From contig NZ_CP080998.1 of assembly GCF_019645835.1 (NCBI RefSeq), positions 744,001-808,000 of the forward strand: DNA of 64,000 nt, read 5' to 3'. Positions 56,155 through 63,789 of this stretch are shown piece after piece. The DNA comes from Mycolicibacterium holsaticum DSM 44478 = JCM 12374 (lineage in GTDB: Bacteria; Actinomycetota; Actinomycetes; Mycobacteriales; Mycobacteriaceae). Made by a program: the position numbers and the translations under genes. The notes below the pieces were generated by a model, which was not told the origin of the DNA, made no database searches, and was given only the letters and a program-made list of their open reading frames with translations. How positions within the stretch are numbered: position 1 is the stretch's first letter; each line of letters starts with the position of its first letter.

Positions 56155-57228
56155 ATGACCGAACGCGCCGAACCTGTCGGCATCTCCTACGCGTCTGCCG
56201 GAGTCGACATCGAAGCCGGGGACCGCGCCGTCGAACTACTCAAACCGCTGGCCAAAAAGGCCACCCGACCAGAGGTCCGGGGTGGAATCGGCGGTTTCGC
56301 CGGGCTGTTCGCGTTGCGCGGCGGCTACCGCGAACCGGTGCTGGCGTGCTCGACCGACGGGGTCGGCACCAAGCTCGCCGTCGCGCAAGCGATGGACAAG
56401 CACGACACCGTCGGCATCGACCTGGTCGCGATGGTGGTCGACGACCTCGTCGTGTGCGGCGCCGAACCGCTGTTCCTGCAGGACTACATCGCTGTCGGCC
56501 GCACCGTGCCCGAGCGGATCAGCGAGCTGGTCTCCGGGATCGCCAACGGCTGCGTGATCGCCGGCTGCGCGCTGCTCGGCGGTGAGACCGCCGAACATCC
56601 CGGGCTGATGGCGCCCGATCACTACGACGTCTCGGCCACCGGCGTCGGGGTGGTGGAGGCCGACGACGTGCTCGGCCCCGACCGCGTCAAGCCCGGCGAC
56701 GTGATCATCGCGATGGCCTCGACCGGGCTGCACTCCAACGGCTACTCGCTGGCGCGCAAGGTGCTGTTGGAGATCGACCGGATGAACCTGGCCGGTCACG
56801 TCGAGGAGTTCGGCCGCACCCTCGGTGAGGAGTTGCTCGAGCCGACCCGCATCTACGCCAAGGACTGTCTGGCGCTCGCCGCGGAAACCCAGGTCCGAAC
56901 GTTCTGCCACGTCACCGGTGGCGGGCTGGCGGGCAACCTGGAACGCGTGATCCCGCACGGCCTGGTGGCCGAAATCGACCGTGGCACTTGGACGCCCGCA
57001 CCGGTGTTCGGGATGATCGCCCAGCGCGGCCGCATCGAGCGGTCCGAGATGGAGAAGACGTTCAACATGGGTGTCGGCATGGCCGCCATCGTCGCGCCGG
57101 AGGACACCGACCGCGCGCTGGCGATCCTGACCGCGCGCCACCTGACCTGCTGGACGCTAGGAACCATCAAGAAGGGTGGGAAGGACGCTCCCAGAGCCAA
57201 GCTGGTGGGGCGTCACCCGCGCTTTTAG
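56155..57228 (+). CDS. purM: AIR synthase PurM
   Basis: Phosphoribosylformylglycinamidine cyclo-ligase, 357 residues: ATP-dependent closure of FGAM to AIR. Landmarks: SYASAGVDIEAGDR, STDGVGTKLAVA, DLVAMVVDDLVVCGAEPLF (shown by VDDLVVCGAEP), GGETAEHPG and MASTGLHSNGYSL. ATG 56155; longer frames run into the cupin gene region. Converges on the DUF3073 gene. Confidence 0.98.
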   Translation: MTERAEPVGISYASAGVDIEAGDRAVELLKPLAKKATRPEVRGGIGGFAGLFALRGGYREPVLACSTDGVGTKLAVAQAMDKHDTVGIDLVAMVVDDLVVCGAEPLFLQDYIAVGRTVPERISELVSGIANGCVIAGCALLGGETAEHPGLMAPDHYDVSATGVGVVEADDVLGPDRVKPGDVIIAMASTGLHSNGYSLARKVLLEIDRMNLAGHVEEFGRTLGEELLEPTRIYAKDCLALAAETQVRTFCHVTGGGLAGNLERVIPHGLVAEIDRGTWTPAPVFGMIAQRGRIERSEMEKTFNMGVGMAAIVAPEDTDRALAILTARHLTCWTLGTIKKGGKDAPRAKLVGRHPRF

Positions 57229-57232
57229 CGGG

Positions 57233-57400
57233 CTAGGGCCGCCATTCGTCCTCGTCGACCCAATCGTCGCCGTTGAGGCTGTCGTCGTCGGGTGCTCCCG
57301 ACAGCTCTCGCTGAAGCCGTTCGAAGTCGGTTTGTGGAGAGCTGTACTTGAGCTCACGAGCAACCTTGGTCTGCTTTGCCTTAGCCCGGCCGCGGCCCAT
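57233..57400 (-). CDS. DUF3073 small protein (Rv0810c-like)
   Basis: 55 residues from ATG 57400: a basic start GRGRAKAKQTKVARELKY followed by an acidic tail SLNGDDWVDEDEW. The family is restricted to Actinobacteria and has no known function; the charge split suggests nucleic-acid or ribosome contact. It ends four bases after purM on the other strand. A longer frame from 57436 is less likely. Confidence 0.9.
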   Translation of the reverse strand: MGRGRAKAKQTKVARELKYSSPQTDFERLQRELSGAPDDDSLNGDDWVDEDEWRP

Positions 57401-57526
57401 GGGGGAACCCCCTTGCGCAATAACGGAGCGGCCCAATTCACAGGCGGCTCCGGTCTGAATGTCGTTTATCGTCCTGCCAACACTTTACCGTGCCTGGCTG
57501 CGGCGTGCTGGCAGGGTGTCATGCGG

Positions 57527-58600
57527 TCAGCGCCTGCCGCTGCGTAACTGCTCCACGGCGCGGCGGCCGGCGCCGACAGCGTCGGTGGCCGGCATCGAAT
57601 CCGGGTCGATCGCGGCCGCGACCGCCGACTCCCCGCCGGTGACCAACTCGGTGTCGGCGGGCAGCCCACGTTTGAGCAGGGCGAGCGCGATCGGCCCCTC
57701 GTCGACGTGGTCGACGACCGTGCCGATGCGGCCGACCGTGCGTCCGCCGGCCAGCACCGGATCACCCGTCGCGGGCCGGTCCGAGGAGCCGTCGAGGTGC
57801 AACAACACCAGCATGCGGGGCGGTTTGCCCAGGTTGTGGACGCGTGCGACGGTTTCCTGACCGCGGTAGCAGCCCTTGTCCAGGTGCACCGCCGAACCGA
57901 TCCAGCCGACCTCGTGCGGGATGGTCCGCTCGTCGGTGTCCACGCCGAGCCGGGGGCGATGCGCGGCCACCCGATGCGCCTCGTAGGCCCACACCCCGGC
58001 CGGATGCACGCCCGCGTCGACCAGGCGCCGGCGCCACGCGGCGGCGCTCTCCCGCGGCACCACGACGTCGACTTCCAGGTCCGGCCCGCGCAGCCTGCGC
58101 ACGAAGCCGCCGTCGGCAAGCGCGACCGCGGTGGCTTCCGCCGGCAGCGAATCGATGCCAAGCGCGGCGAGCAGCGCCGGATCGGCCAGCCGCGGACCGA
58201 GCAGCGACAACACGGCGAGGTCGGCGGTTTCGATGCTGACGTCGGCCCAGAACACCATCTTGCGCAGATACGTCAGCAGCGGTTCGGCGCGCCCGGCCTC
58301 GGTGTCCAGATACGTGACGTCGCCGAGCTCGGTCTGAATCCAGTGATCTTCCACACGGCCCTGCCCGTCCAGGCTCAGGTTTTCGGTGACCGCGCCGTCC
58401 GGCGACTCGCTGACGTGCTGGGTGGACAGGTTGTGCAGCCAGGTCTTGCGGTCGGCGCCGGACAGCGTGAGCACGGCCCGGTGCGAGCGGTCGACGACGA
58501 CGGCCTCGGTGGCCGCGGCGCGTTGCTCGCCGAGCGGATCGCCGTAGTGCCAGACGGCGCCGGCGTCGGGTCCGGCATCGGGTGCAGAAACGGCTGACAT
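57527..58600 (-). CDS. YgfZ/GcvT-like folate-binding protein (Rv0811c-like)
   Basis: 357 residues, T-protein fold. The family signature is KGCYRGQETVAR; YgfZ proteins use folate in iron-sulfur cluster maintenance. N-terminal LSGADRKTWLHNLSTQ is also characteristic. TAAGGT ends seven bases before ATG 58600, so the transcript is likely leaderless. Divergent from the PabC-like gene, with only 33 bases between start codons. Confidence 0.93.
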   Translation of the reverse strand: MSAVSAPDAGPDAGAVWHYGDPLGEQRAAATEAVVVDRSHRAVLTLSGADRKTWLHNLSTQHVSESPDGAVTENLSLDGQGRVEDHWIQTELGDVTYLDTEAGRAEPLLTYLRKMVFWADVSIETADLAVLSLLGPRLADPALLAALGIDSLPAEATAVALADGGFVRRLRGPDLEVDVVVPRESAAAWRRRLVDAGVHPAGVWAYEAHRVAAHRPRLGVDTDERTIPHEVGWIGSAVHLDKGCYRGQETVARVHNLGKPPRMLVLLHLDGSSDRPATGDPVLAGGRTVGRIGTVVDHVDEGPIALALLKRGLPADTELVTGGESAVAAAIDPDSMPATDAVGAGRRAVEQLRSGRR

Positions 58601-58633
58601 GTCGTCAACCTTACGGCGCTACGCTTCTTGGCC
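58601..58633. promoter_or_regulatory. Divergent leaderless promoter pair (ygfZ-like / pabC-like)
   Basis: Leftward -10 TAAGGT (58613-58608) ends seven bases before ATG 58600. Rightward -10 TACGCT (58620-58625) ends eight bases before ATG 58634. The two -10 boxes are six bases apart, so each -35 lies in the other gene's first codons and the promoters should compete. Confidence 0.6.
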
Positions 58634-59512
58634 ATGGCGAGCCAAAACGCCGTCGTCGTGACGCTCGACGGAGAACTGCACGACCCGGCCCAACCGCTGC
58701 TGTACGCCGACGATCTGGCCGCGGTGCGTGGCGACGGCATCTTCGAGACTCTGCTCGTGCGCGACGGCCGCCCGTGTCTGCTGGAGGCCCATCTGGCCCG
58801 CCTGGTCCATTCGGCGCACCTGTCCGATCTGCCCGCACCGGACCTGCCGCAGTGGCGGCATGCCGTGGGTATCGCGGTCGAACGCTGGCGCGCCTGGGGG
58901 GCCCAGGAGGGCGTGCTGCGGCTGGTCTACAGCCGGGGCCGGGAGAGCGGTTCGGCGCCCACCGGGTACGCGACGATCGGGGTGCTGCCCGCCCGGGTGG
59001 CCGCCGCGCGGGCGCACGGCGCGGCGGCGGTGATCCTGCCGCGCGGGTTGCCCGCGAAGGGCACCGCCGAGATGCCGTGGCTGCTGGCCGGGGCGAAGAC
59101 GCTGTCCTACGCGGTGAACATGGCGGCGTTGCGGCACGCCGCACGGGGCGGCGCCGACGACGTGATCTTCGTCGGCTCCGACGGCTACCTGCTGGAGGGT
59201 CCGCGCTCGACGGTGGTGATCGCCACCGACACCGACGACGGTCTGGCCTTCTTCACGCCGCCGCCGTGGTTTCCGATTCTGCGCGGCACCACCCAGCAGG
59301 CGCTGTTCGAAGTGGCCCGTAACAAGGGCTACGACTGCGATTACCGGGCCCTGCGGCCGGCAGATCTGCTTACCGCGCAGGGGATTTGGTTGGTGTCGAG
59401 CATCACGCTGGCCGCGCGGGTGCACACCCTGGACGGCAAGGCGCTGGCGCCGTCGCCGTTGGCCGCCGAGTTCGCCGAGCTGATCGACGCCGCCATCGTC
59501 AGCGATCGCTGA
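58634..59512 (+). CDS. pabC: Class IV aminotransferase, PabC-like (Rv0812)
   Basis: PLP enzyme of 292 residues; the M. tuberculosis counterpart acts as 4-amino-4-deoxychorismate lyase for p-aminobenzoate and folate. DDLAAVRGDGIFETLLVRDG is the fold-type IV start, the PLP Lys is in LAGAKTLSYAVN, and EGPRSTVVI with LRGTTQQALFE bind the cofactor phosphate. ATG 58634. Folate context agrees with the divergent YgfZ-like gene. Confidence 0.93.
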   Translation: MASQNAVVVTLDGELHDPAQPLLYADDLAAVRGDGIFETLLVRDGRPCLLEAHLARLVHSAHLSDLPAPDLPQWRHAVGIAVERWRAWGAQEGVLRLVYSRGRESGSAPTGYATIGVLPARVAAARAHGAAAVILPRGLPAKGTAEMPWLLAGAKTLSYAVNMAALRHAARGGADDVIFVGSDGYLLEGPRSTVVIATDTDDGLAFFTPPPWFPILRGTTQQALFEVARNKGYDCDYRALRPADLLTAQGIWLVSSITLAARVHTLDGKALAPSPLAAEFAELIDAAIVSDR

Positions 59513-59535
59513 GCGCGTAACCGGCGGAAAATCGC

Positions 59536-59564
59536 TTGTCGCCGCCGTGGTGCACGGGTACCTT
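59536..59564 (+). promoter_or_regulatory. Promoter of the structured intergenic RNA
   Basis: TTGTCG (59536-59541), 17-base spacer, TACCTT (59559-59564). Good sigma-A-like spacing; transcription would start near 59571, 24 bases after the pabC stop region and well before the next gene. Confidence 0.5.
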
Positions 59565-59570
59565 CGCTCG

Positions 59571-59760
59571 TACACAGGGAAGGAGGTGGTCCGAGATTTT
59601 GAGTGACATATGGACGTGTGAGGTGGCTGCGAGCTAGCAGCGCCAGGGGAATGAGCTGAGGCTCTTCGCGCCCTGCGCGCGCTGGCGAATTCCCCGCAGT
59701 CACCCGGCCCCCGAGCCCCTTGGTCTTGTCCAACCAGGTACACGCGGCTCGGGGGCCGAC
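59571..59760 (+). ncRNA. Candidate structured RNA or leader upstream of a solute-binding lipoprotein
   Basis: About 190 bases with no long ORF. It begins with AGGAGG (59581-59586), followed by overlapping tiny frames: TTG 59599-59637 (12 residues) and GTG 59603-59659 (18 residues). Then come two crossing stems, CGCCAG (59641-59646)/CTGGCG (59682-59687) and GGGGAAT (59646-59652)/ATTCCCC (59689-59695), which cannot form as simple nested hairpins. It ends in a perfect 12-bp GC hairpin. This is either a small RNA, a leader-peptide attenuator for the gene at 59841, or a relic of pabC termination. Confidence 0.5.
59706..59757 (+). terminator. Strong 12-bp GC hairpin
   Basis: GGCCCCCGAGCC (59706-59717) pairs perfectly with GGCTCGGGGGCC (59746-59757) across a 28-base loop that itself can form TTGG/CCAA. 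No T-tract follows. Likely intrinsic terminator in the mycobacterial style, 83 bases before the next start codon. Confidence 0.65.
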
Positions 59761-59840
59761 CCATCTCTGGGCCCGGATCGGTAGGAAACCGTTGTCGCAT
59801 CGAGCTTGGCTTGCGTCGCGCGCTGGGCGATGATGCGGCC

Positions 59841-60683
59841 ATGCGCATCGCCTGGAAGCTCGGCGCGCTGCTCGCCGTGCTCGTCGCGCTCACCTCATGC
59901 GCCCCGATCGCCCGTGACGCCGCGCCGCGCGTTGAGGACTGCAGCGAAGACCAGTTGGCCACCCTGTACAAGGGCGTCTTCACCTTCGGCACCGACCAGC
60001 CGGTCTACCCGCCGTGGTACATCGGCGACAACCCGACCAACGGTGAAGGGTTCGAATCCGCGCTCGCGTACGCGGTCGCGGCCAGGATGGGCTACACCGG
60101 CGAGGACGTCCGCTGGGTGCGGGTGCCGTTCAGCGAAGCGCTCTCCAACGGCCCGAAGTCCTTTGACGCCAACCTTTCCCAGTTCTCCATCACCGACCAG
60201 CGCCGGGCCGTCGTCGACTTCTCGTCGCCCTACTTCGACGTCACCCAGGCCGTCGTGACGGTCAAATCCTCACCTGCGGCCCATGCGGCCAGCCTCGAAG
60301 ACCTCAAGCCGCTCAAGCTGGGCGCGCAGGTGGGCACCACCAGCTACACCGCGGCCATGGCGATGCGCAGCGCCAATCCCGTCGAGGTGTACAACACCAA
60401 CGGCGACGCGAAGTTGGCGCTGCGGGAAGGTGAGATCGACGCGTTGGTGGCCGATCTTCCGACCGCGTTCGCGGTGGCCGACGAGATCCGCGACGGCGTG
60501 ATGGTCGGTCAGCTGCCGGCCACCACAGACGACGCCGAGCAGTTCGGGATCGTGCTCGACAAGGGCAGCCCGTTGACGCGCTGCGTGTCCTCGGTCATCG
60601 ATGCGCTGCGCGCCGACGGCACGCTGGCCGCGCTGCAGACGACGTGGCTGACCGACGCGGGCAAGGCGCCGGTGCTGACCTGA
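59841..60683 (+). CDS. Family 3 extracellular solute-binding lipoprotein
   Basis: 280-residue periplasmic-type binding protein anchored by a lipobox (VALTSC, Cys20). The domain pattern FTFGTDQPVYPPWYIGDNPTNGEGFESALAYAVAARMGY (landmarks PVYPPWY and GFESALA) and VVDFSSPYFDVTQAVV is that of amino-acid binding proteins of ABC importers. No permease or ATPase gene is adjacent, so it works with a distant transporter or as a receptor. ATG 59841; ribosome site weak. Not between Rv0812 and Rv0813c in M. tuberculosis. Confidence 0.92.
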   Translation: MRIAWKLGALLAVLVALTSCAPIARDAAPRVEDCSEDQLATLYKGVFTFGTDQPVYPPWYIGDNPTNGEGFESALAYAVAARMGYTGEDVRWVRVPFSEALSNGPKSFDANLSQFSITDQRRAVVDFSSPYFDVTQAVVTVKSSPAAHAASLEDLKPLKLGAQVGTTSYTAAMAMRSANPVEVYNTNGDAKLALREGEIDALVADLPTAFAVADEIRDGVMVGQLPATTDDAEQFGIVLDKGSPLTRCVSSVIDALRADGTLAALQTTWLTDAGKAPVLT

Positions 60684-60697
60684 GCGGGCTGTGCGCG

Positions 60698-61327
60698 CTA
60701 TCCGGCGAAGCGCGACAGCCGGGCCGAAAGATGCGGCACCAGACCGCCGTCGGCGTCGACGCGTTCCTCGACGTAGCCGAGGTCGCCACCCTCGACGATG
60801 CCGTAGAGCCGTTTGGCGCCGCCGACGAGCACCCCGGACCTGCTGCGGGCCAGCGCGTCGGTCGCCATTTCCCACGATGACTGGGTGAGTGGACGGCCGT
60901 AGAACAACTCGATGTAGCCCGAGGAGTGCGCCAACAGCAGTTCGATGGCTTGGGACTCCGACGGGTCGGCCGGGTCGTTGACAAAGCGCCAGAAGCCCGA
61001 TTCGCGCAACCACGGCCGCTCGTACTCGCCGGCCTCGGTCAGCCGCCAGGAGCGGGCCTCCCAGATCAGGTAGTCGCCGCCGCCGTGGGAGACCACGATC
61101 TGTTGGCCGAACCGGTAGTCGCCGCCGCTGTCGCGGCCTTCGCCTTCCCCGCGCCACACCCCGACGAGGGGCAGCAGCGCCAGCAGCGCATCGTCGAGGT
61201 CGGCGCCCTCACGCAGGTTGGCGGTGTCGCGTGGGCCGGGCAGGTCGGTGAAGGCCGGGATGTTGCGCGCCGCCGTGGCTTTGGCCCGCTCGGCGGCCGC
61301 CGCTACCGCGTCGTCGCCGGAGGTCAC
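60698..61327 (-). CDS. Nitrobindin/FABP-like beta-barrel protein (Rv0813c-like)
   Basis: 209 residues forming a ten-stranded barrel. The GVWRGEGEG motif near residue 56 is the nitrobindin signature; nitrobindins bind heme and react with NO or peroxynitrite, while Rv0813c was described as a fatty-acid-binding-protein-like fold. A candidate proximal His lies late in the chain (LVPHLSARL). An extension of about 45 residues precedes the barrel. GTG 61327 overlaps the stop of an upstream 32-residue membrane microprotein (GTGA), implying coupling. Confidence 0.92.
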   Translation of the reverse strand: MTSGDDAVAAAAERAKATAARNIPAFTDLPGPRDTANLREGADLDDALLALLPLVGVWRGEGEGRDSGGDYRFGQQIVVSHGGGDYLIWEARSWRLTEAGEYERPWLRESGFWRFVNDPADPSESQAIELLLAHSSGYIELFYGRPLTQSSWEMATDALARSRSGVLVGGAKRLYGIVEGGDLGYVEERVDADGGLVPHLSARLSRFAG

Positions 61328-61422
61328 GACTCGTCGGTGACCAGCCGGTACAGCGTGTACAGCGCGAACCAGGTGATCACCACAACCGCTGCGACCAGCA
61401 GAATCTCGAAGAACAGCACCAC
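61324..61422 (-). CDS. 32-residue single-helix membrane microprotein
   Basis: Frame GTG 61422 to TGA 61324. The peptide is almost entirely one membrane helix ([19 protein letters not shown]) followed by a short charged end, LYRLVTDES. Two signals support it: TAGACT ends exactly seven bases before the GTG (leaderless promoter pattern), and its TGA overlaps the GTG of the nitrobindin-like gene by four bases. It would therefore be the first gene of that operon. Function unknown; it could anchor or partner the downstream barrel protein at the membrane. GTG 61419 is an alternative start. Confidence 0.75.
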   Translation of the reverse strand: MVLFFEILLVAAVVVITWFALYTLYRLVTDES

Positions 61423-61479
61423 GGCGTCGAGTCTAGTTGCCCGGTACCCCCGCTGGGCAGGGGCCACGGCCGAATGTAA

Positions 61480-61800
61480 TCAGGGCAACTCGGACTGGTA
61501 CTCCGGGCACAGCGTGTTCGTCGCGGCGTCGACGAAGATCCTGGCGAGGCTCTGGCTGCCGCCGATGTTGGCCGCGACGTCGGTGACCCGGTCGGAGTAG
61601 CTGTCGCCGGCCGACCAGCCCTGGCACACGCTGTGCCCGCCGCCGATGACGTTGTCGACCGCCGCGGGCGGGAACGACAGGCCGCCGTCGGCCAGCGCGT
61701 CGAGGAAATCATCGTCGGCGTCCGCGCCGGCCAGCGGCGCGGCGGCCAGGGCGAGCACGGCCACCGCGGCGGTGACGCCTGCGGCACGGGCAAATCTCAT
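61480..61800 (-). CDS. Secreted DUF732 protein
   Basis: 106 residues: Sec signal peptide (VTAAVAVLALAAAPLAGA, cleavage near residue 26), then a mature domain of about 80 residues with DDDFLDALADGG and the two Cys (HSVCQGW and NTLCPEY) that form the typical DUF732 disulfide. Mycobacterial exported family, function unknown. ATG 61800 with GGGGAGGA upstream. Confidence 0.93.
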   Translation of the reverse strand: MRFARAAGVTAAVAVLALAAAPLAGADADDDFLDALADGGLSFPPAAVDNVIGGGHSVCQGWSAGDSYSDRVTDVAANIGGSQSLARIFVDAATNTLCPEYQSELP

Positions 61801-61900
61801 GAACGGTCCTCCCCCTCAGCCTGCGGTAGCGCAGGACTGATCCATGGTGGACCGCGACGGTGGCTCTTCGCAGCGGTTCGCCGAGAAGAGCGCGCCGTCG

Positions 61901-62203
61901 TCAGGCGACCTTGACGTCGACCTCGTGGATGCCCGCGCCCGACGGCGCGACGCTGGCGTCGCCGTTACCTGCCGGCGACAGCGCGCGCACCGTCCAGGTG
62001 CCGGGCGCGGCGAAGAACCGGAAGTCACCGGTGGCCGAGGCGACGACCTCGGCGGTGAACTCCTCGGAGGAGTCCAGCAGACGCACGAACGCGCCGCCGA
62101 CCACCTGACCCGCGCCGTCCACGACGCGGCCGGTGATCACCGTTTCCTTCTCCAGGTCAACGCTGGCGGGCAACGTCAAACCTTGCTTCGGTGCAGAGCA
62201 CAT
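61901..62203 (-). CDS. sseC2: DUF1416 protein SseC
   Basis: 100 residues, beta-rich (VVDGAGQVVGGAFVRLLD, FRFFAAPGTWTVRAL), the carboxypeptidase-regulatory-like fold of DUF1416. Its start MCSAPKQG contains one Cys near the N-terminus. Always linked to cysA-type rhodanese genes in mycobacteria; role in sulfur metabolism presumed. It begins one base after the cysA2 stop. Confidence 0.95.
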   Translation of the reverse strand: MCSAPKQGLTLPASVDLEKETVITGRVVDGAGQVVGGAFVRLLDSSEEFTAEVVASATGDFRFFAAPGTWTVRALSPAGNGDASVAPSGAGIHEVDVKVA

Positions 62204-62204
62204 A

Positions 62205-63038
62205 TCAACTTCCCAACTCGATCGGGGCCCCCACCAGGGAGCCGTATTCCGTCCAACTGCCGTCGTAGTTCTTCACGTTGCGGTGTCCGAGGAGTTCCTG
62301 CAGCACGAACCAGGTGTGCGACGAGCGCTCACCGATCCGGCAGTAGGCGATGGTCTCCTTCTCGCCGTCGAGGCCGGCTGCGGCGTACAGCTTGGCCAGG
62401 TCCTCGTCCGACTTGAACGTGCCGTCGTCGTTGGCGGCCTTGCTCCACGGCACGTTGATTGCACTCGGGATGTGCCCCGGCCGTTGGCTCTGTTCCTGCG
62501 GCAGGTGCGCCGGGGCCAGGATCTTGCCCGAGAACTCGTCGGGGGAGCGCACGTCGACGAGGTTCTTGGTGCCGATCGCGGCGATGACCTCGTCGCGGAA
62601 CGCGCGGATGCTGTTGTCGGGGGCCTTGGCCGTGTAGCTGGTCGACGGCCGGTTCGGCGCATCCTTGACGAGCGGACGGCCGTCGAGCTCCCACTTCTTG
62701 CGGCCGCCGTCGAGCAGTTTGACGTCCTCGTGGCCGTACAGCTTGAAGTACCAGTACGCGTAGGCGGCGAACCAGTTGTTGTTGCCGCCGTAGAGGACCA
62801 CGGTGTCGTCGTTGGCGATGCCGCGGTCGCTGAGCAGCTTGGAGAACTGCTGGGCGTCGACGAAGTCGCGGCGCACCTGGTCCTGCAGATCGGTCTTCCA
62901 GTCCAGCCGGACAGCGCCCTCGATGTGGCCGTCGTCGTAGGCGCTGGTGTCCTCGTCGACCTCGACCAACACGATGTTCGGTGTGTTCAGATTGCTCTGC
63001 ACCCAGTCTGCGGTGACCAGGACGTCGGAGCGTGCCAT
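62205..63038 (-). CDS. cysA2: Thiosulfate sulfurtransferase CysA2
   Basis: Two-domain rhodanese of 277 residues. The active-site loop is YCRIGERSSHTW with the persulfide-forming Cys; the N-terminal domain has the LDWKTDLQD and YGGNNNW elements and lacks the Cys, as usual. It transfers sulfane sulfur from thiosulfate. ATG 63038 has AAAGGA eight bases upstream. Second gene of the DUF4395-cysA2-sseC2 operon behind the polycysteine leader ORF. Confidence 0.97.
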   Translation of the reverse strand: MARSDVLVTADWVQSNLNTPNIVLVEVDEDTSAYDDGHIEGAVRLDWKTDLQDQVRRDFVDAQQFSKLLSDRGIANDDTVVLYGGNNNWFAAYAYWYFKLYGHEDVKLLDGGRKKWELDGRPLVKDAPNRPSTSYTAKAPDNSIRAFRDEVIAAIGTKNLVDVRSPDEFSGKILAPAHLPQEQSQRPGHIPSAINVPWSKAANDDGTFKSDEDLAKLYAAAGLDGEKETIAYCRIGERSSHTWFVLQELLGHRNVKNYDGSWTEYGSLVGAPIELGS

Positions 63039-63074
63039 GTATGAAATCCTTTCGGTTGCTTGGGCTTTGGACCC

Positions 63075-63551
63075 TTACACGGGTGAGGGAACGCGCGGGT
63101 TCCTACGGACCCGTGCGACGAGCGGATAGAGCTGACAGCCCAGGCAGATGCCGAAGGCCGCGTTGAGTAACGCCGCCACCAGCGCCAGGCCGGTGGCGAT
63201 CAGGCCCAGCGCGGAGAGCCCGGTGGCGAACCCGACGGCGCCGGCCGCCGCGAACACCAGCCCGACCAGTTGCGCGAACTTCAGCGGCGGTACCGGTTCG
63301 CGCTCGGTGACCGGGCTCAGCCGCGGCGCGATCAGGCGTGCGAACACCCGACCGTAGGGGTGACGGCGCGGGCCGAACGCCGCGCCCACGGCGAACACCA
63401 CGGCCTGCACGCCGAGCACCACCGCGGCGCCGAGCTGGCTGACCGTCGACACCAGCAGCGCGATCACCAGGACGGCGGTGGTCACCCATGCGGTGAACCT
63501 GGGTCCGCGCACGTCCACCTGGGTGACGGCGGGGCGGGTGTCGGTCGACAT
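63075..63551 (-). CDS. DUF4395 membrane protein
   Basis: 158 residues with two pairs of hydrophobic helices. Conserved motifs are DVRGPRFTAWVTTAVL and, near the end, FGICLGCQLYPLV with a CxxC pair. DUF4395 genes accompany rhodaneses and thiol-redox genes, suggesting membrane sulfur or thiol handling. ATG 63551 has AGGAG eight to nine bases upstream. It starts 92 bases after the leader ORF's stop. Confidence 0.92.
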   Translation of the reverse strand: MSTDTRPAVTQVDVRGPRFTAWVTTAVLVIALLVSTVSQLGAAVVLGVQAVVFAVGAAFGPRRHPYGRVFARLIAPRLSPVTEREPVPPLKFAQLVGLVFAAAGAVGFATGLSALGLIATGLALVAALLNAAFGICLGCQLYPLVARVRRNPRVPSPV

Positions 63552-63643
63552 CGAGTCACACTCCTGTTGCGGTTGGGCCGGGCTGATTGCGAGCAAGCCG
63601 AAACGGCTGCCCCGAGCGAGCGCGCTAGATCGCGCAGCTGCGC

Positions 63644-63760
63644 TCAGCAGCTACAACAACAACAGCAAGAACCCGCGACGCGGCACAGATCGACTGCGCG
63701 GCGCTTGGTGAGCATCGGCTCACGGCGCATGGCGAGCTGAAGCTCGGTGCGGGCGGACAC
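63644..63760 (-). CDS. Polycysteine leader ORF (cysteine-responsive attenuator)
   Basis: 38-residue frame from GTG 63760 to TGA 63644, ending SCCCCCSC: five Cys in a row plus two more. TAAGCT (63772-63767) ends seven bases before the GTG, so it is probably leaderless. Polycysteine leaderless ORFs of this kind are described in mycobacteria as cysteine-responsive attenuators of sulfur operons. The last codons and stop lie in the stem AGCTGC-TGAGC-GCAGCT, so stalling on Cys codons would change RNA folding before the DUF4395 ribosome site. ATG 63730 is an internal alternative. Confidence 0.85.
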   Translation of the reverse strand: MSARTELQLAMRREPMLTKRRAVDLCRVAGSCCCCCSC

Positions 63761-63789
63761 GCCGCACAGCTTACCCAATGACACGGTGC

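Noticed and set aside
23841..57228. Purine riboswitch upstream of the pur genes
   Set aside because: The start codons follow their -10 boxes so closely that there is no leader to fold; only purF has a short leader, without riboswitch features.
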